Source of the DNA: Prosthecobacter debontii
GTDB taxonomy: Bacteria; Verrucomicrobiota; Verrucomicrobiia; Verrucomicrobiales; Verrucomicrobiaceae
DNA length: 44,304 nt
Assembly (NCBI GenBank): GCA_945869695.1
Contig: CAMBPV010000014.1
Coordinates: 1 to 44,304 of the forward strand
Direction of reading: 5' to 3'
Each line of letters opens with the position of its first letter. Within the stretch, counting starts at the first letter, position 1. The position numbers were made by a program, and so were the translations under genes. Below, piece by piece: positions 42,667-44,304 of this stretch. The notes beneath the pieces are model-generated. The model ran no database searches, had not been told where the DNA came from, and was given only the letters and a program-made list of their open reading frames with translations.

Positions 42667-43461
42667 ATGACGAAAGAGAATCCTTTCCCCGGCATGAATC
42701 CGTTTTTGGAACGGCACTGGTCTGATGTGCACTCAAATTTGATCAGTTACGTCCGCGACGCAATCGCCGAGAGTCTGCCAGCGGAACTCAAAGCTCGGAG
42801 CGAGGAGCGCGTGACGCTGCATGATGCGGAAGAAAAAGACATCCATCTGCGCGCGGATGTGGCAGTGGTGGAGTCGTGGAAGAGCGGAGTGCCACCGCAG
42901 TGGGAGCCGGAAGCGAAGAGGGAAGACGGCATCGTGGCGACCGCGCCTCGGATCGTGCTGGTCTCCGAGGAGACGGAGAGGTGGATCGAGATCAGCGATG
43001 CGAATGGAAAGCTCGTCACGGTGATCGAGGTGCTAAGCCCCGCGAAAAAGGGCACGAACCGTCAAGATTACATCGAGCGGCGAAACACGTATGTGAATGC
43101 TCGGGTGAATCTGGTGGAGATCGATCTGCTGCGCGGTGGGAGGCACTCGCTCGTCGTGCCTTCGTCTGCGCTCGGGAAAACGGCTGGCACGCACTACGTG
43201 ACTTGTGTTTATCGCGCACCGAGCACCACGCAGCTCGAGGTTTATGAAACCTCGTTACGCGAGCCGTTGCCGAACATCTCGATCCCGCTGCGGACCCATG
43301 ATGCGGACGTGGTGCTGGCCTTGCAGCCGCTTGTGAACCGCTGTCATCGCATGGGTGGCTACTGGAGTGCGGACTATCGCAACGTCCCCGAACCGGAGTT
43401 GCCCGGGGACGATGCGGCATGGGTGAATGAGCAAGTCAAAGGAGCGGGACTGGCGGATTGA
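42667..43461 (+). CDS. DUF4058 family protein
   Basis: A 264-residue soluble protein with the DUF4058 opening NPFPGMNPFLERHWSDVHSN, followed by SYVRDAIAESLPAELKARSE. The core contains DIHLRADVAVVE, LVTVIEVLSPAKKGTNRQDY, IERRNTYV and VNLVEIDLLRGG. The acidic/lysine pattern of D-x-E...EVLSPxxK is reminiscent of restriction-endonuclease-like folds (D...ExK), though the role of DUF4058 is unknown. DUF4058 genes often occur in many copies in cyanobacteria and Planctomycetes. This one is bracketed by a 21-bp direct repeat, hinting that it arrived as a discrete unit. Confidence 0.88.
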   Translation: MTKENPFPGMNPFLERHWSDVHSNLISYVRDAIAESLPAELKARSEERVTLHDAEEKDIHLRADVAVVESWKSGVPPQWEPEAKREDGIVATAPRIVLVSEETERWIEISDANGKLVTVIEVLSPAKKGTNRQDYIERRNTYVNARVNLVEIDLLRGGRHSLVVPSSALGKTAGTHYVTCVYRAPSTTQLEVYETSLREPLPNISIPLRTHDADVVLALQPLVNRCHRMGGYWSADYRNVPEPELPGDDAAWVNEQVKGAGLAD

Positions 43462-43472
43462 TTGTCCGTCGC

Positions 43473-43493
43473 GGCTGGAGCTTGGGGTGAGAG
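43473..43493 (+). repeat. 21-bp direct repeat, right copy
   Basis: Exact second copy of the 21-bp sequence that ends the Gfo/Idh/MocA gene at 42551-42571. It starts 12 bp after the DUF4058 stop and is not part of any gene here. The two copies are in the same orientation, with starts 922 bp apart. Confidence 0.85.
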
Positions 43494-43503
43494 CGATTCG
43501 GAG

Positions 43504-44304
43504 TTATTTTTTCTCAGCCTTCCACTGCCACTTCTCATCGAAGAATCCGGCGTCTGCGATTTTGCCGGGGGTGCGGCTATTCGGAGGCTGGGAGAGGTCG
43601 ATGACGGCCCAGTCGGGTAGTTTGGCGACTTGGCGTGCGTTGTTAAGGTAGTCGTATTCGCGGTAGGTGAAGCTGCTGTTGATGACGATGTAGCGGGAGG
43701 CGTTGAGAGGGTTTGGGTAAACCATCACGGGTGCATGGCCAGCGCCGGCGTGGGTTTTGCCATTGGCGATCACGGCATCCTGGGTCCATTGAAGAGGGAG
43801 CTTGGCGGCGATTTTGGCGAGCAGGGGATTGCTCTGCGGATCTCCCCAGAGGATGAGATTGCTGCCTGCGATATCGGCATCCGTGATCGCGGTGGCATCT
43901 TTGATCTGCACGTCTCCACGGAACTGTCTGCGCCACTCGAAAACGGCGCGGTCCATCTCGGACTTGACCCAGGCATCGACGGCGGGATTCCAACCTGCGA
44001 CAGTGGGCTTCACAAAGATGAAGCTGTCTAGGAAGGCGTCGTCGATGGGGCCGGTGAGGCCATGCTTTTTCACGAGCGTGTCCTTTGAGTGGGCGGTGAG
44101 GGATTCAGACCAGGTGTCTCCGGACTTGCGGAGATGGACGCGCCAAGAGCGATCGAGCTTGGGGCGGGTGACGGAGACCTCCTGGCCATCGATGTTGAGC
44201 GTGGGCTTGGTGAGGATGTCCATCGGGCATTGTCCGGCGGGCCAGTCGATGGTGAGAGCGGTGATGTTTTGGGTTTTCAGGGTGGCGGTGCTGCGGCTGG
44301 TGAG
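43504..44304 (-). CDS. prolyl-oligopeptidase-family protein, C-terminal part (runs off window)
   Basis: The frame is open to the right edge, so only the last 266 residues are visible. The region matches the C-terminal extension seen in many planctomycete and verrucomicrobial alpha/beta-hydrolase or prolyl-oligopeptidase family proteins. Characteristic segments are GPIDDAFLDSFIFVKPTVAG, WVKSEMDRAVFEWRRQFRG, SNLILWGDPQSNPLLAKIA, MVYPNPLNASRYIVINSSFT, and PDWAVIDLSQPP. The catalytic Ser and other triad residues would lie outside the window. An ATG at 44223 is internal, because the frame continues upstream (TALTIDWPAGQ). Such proteins are usually exported; the start is not seen here. Confidence 0.75.
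   Translation of the reverse strand, partial: LTSRSTATLKTQNITALTIDWPAGQCPMDILTKPTLNIDGQEVSVTRPKLDRSWRVHLRKSGDTWSESLTAHSKDTLVKKHGLTGPIDDAFLDSFIFVKPTVAGWNPAVDAWVKSEMDRAVFEWRRQFRGDVQIKDATAITDADIAGSNLILWGDPQSNPLLAKIAAKLPLQWTQDAVIANGKTHAGAGHAPVMVYPNPLNASRYIVINSSFTYREYDYLNNARQVAKLPDWAVIDLSQPPNSRTPGKIADAGFFDEKWQWKAEKK

Noticed and set aside
1-44304. CRISPR arrays, tRNA or rRNA genes, insertion sequences
   Set aside because: I looked for regularly spaced repeats, transposase motifs and RNA gene signatures on both strands and saw none. A dedicated scan could still find a short non-coding RNA.

Overview
The window reads as chromosomal DNA of a Gram-negative heterotroph, most likely a member of the Verrucomicrobiota (Prosthecobacter/Verrucomicrobium-like). 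This is an inference from gene content: osmoregulated periplasmic glucan genes, a Tat-exported Gfo/Idh/MocA oxidoreductase, a CE15 glucuronoyl esterase, a FecR-domain secreted protein beside a CHASE2 cyclase, DUF4058, and a prolyl-oligopeptidase family C-terminus of the kind common in the Planctomycetes-Verrucomicrobia group. Most start codons have no convincing Shine-Dalgarno sequence. I see no rRNA, tRNA, CRISPR array or intact insertion sequence.

Layout. 1-4.2 kb: the tail of a squalene-hopene-cyclase-like gene, ftsK with an enlarged motor-domain insertion, a small secreted thioredoxin-fold-like protein, and a RelE/ParE-type toxin-antitoxin pair whose toxin is cut short by an in-frame TAG. 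4.2-8.5 kb (minus strand): a three-gene osmoregulated glucan operon, opgG - unknown membrane protein - opgH, divergent from an HscA-like Hsp70 gene; a perfect 10-bp inverted repeat lies between them. 10.5-15.5 kb: a small conserved protein, a PhoD-like phosphatase, a lipoprotein with a Hint (hedgehog/intein) domain, and a large protein of unknown function.

15.5-27.0 kb (minus strand) is one long, tightly packed gene train. In transcription order it runs: YnbA-like CDP-alcohol phosphatidyltransferase; decayed YnbC-like hydrolase; decayed YnbD-like dual-specificity phosphatase; DUF1365; CFA-family methyltransferase; DUF1475; DUF2062; DUF1295; a second CFA-family methyltransferase resembling plant coclaurine N-methyltransferases; a TPR protein; an HtrA-like protease; an HtrA-like pseudoprotease with an internal PDZ domain; Xaa-Pro aminopeptidase; and TcdA. 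Several junctions are 4-bp ATGA or GTGA overlaps. The core looks like a membrane-lipid modification system. Both methyltransferases have lost bicarbonate-ligand residues of classical cyclopropane synthase, so the product may not be a cyclopropane fatty acid.

27.1-33.1 kb: exported hydrolases (alpha/beta hydrolase, nucleoside hydrolase, CE15 esterase), a PfkB sugar kinase and an MFS transporter, consistent with scavenging of sugars and nucleosides. 33.1-38.6 kb: an outer-membrane beta-barrel protein and a secreted FecR/beta-helix protein on one strand, divergent from a CHASE2 adenylate cyclase, a plausible envelope-to-cAMP sensing module. 38.6-44.3 kb: a TCR/Tet-type MFS exporter, RsmC, the Tat-exported oxidoreductase, a DUF4058 gene flanked by a 21-bp direct repeat that copies the end of the preceding gene, and the 3' part of a prolyl-oligopeptidase family gene running off the window.
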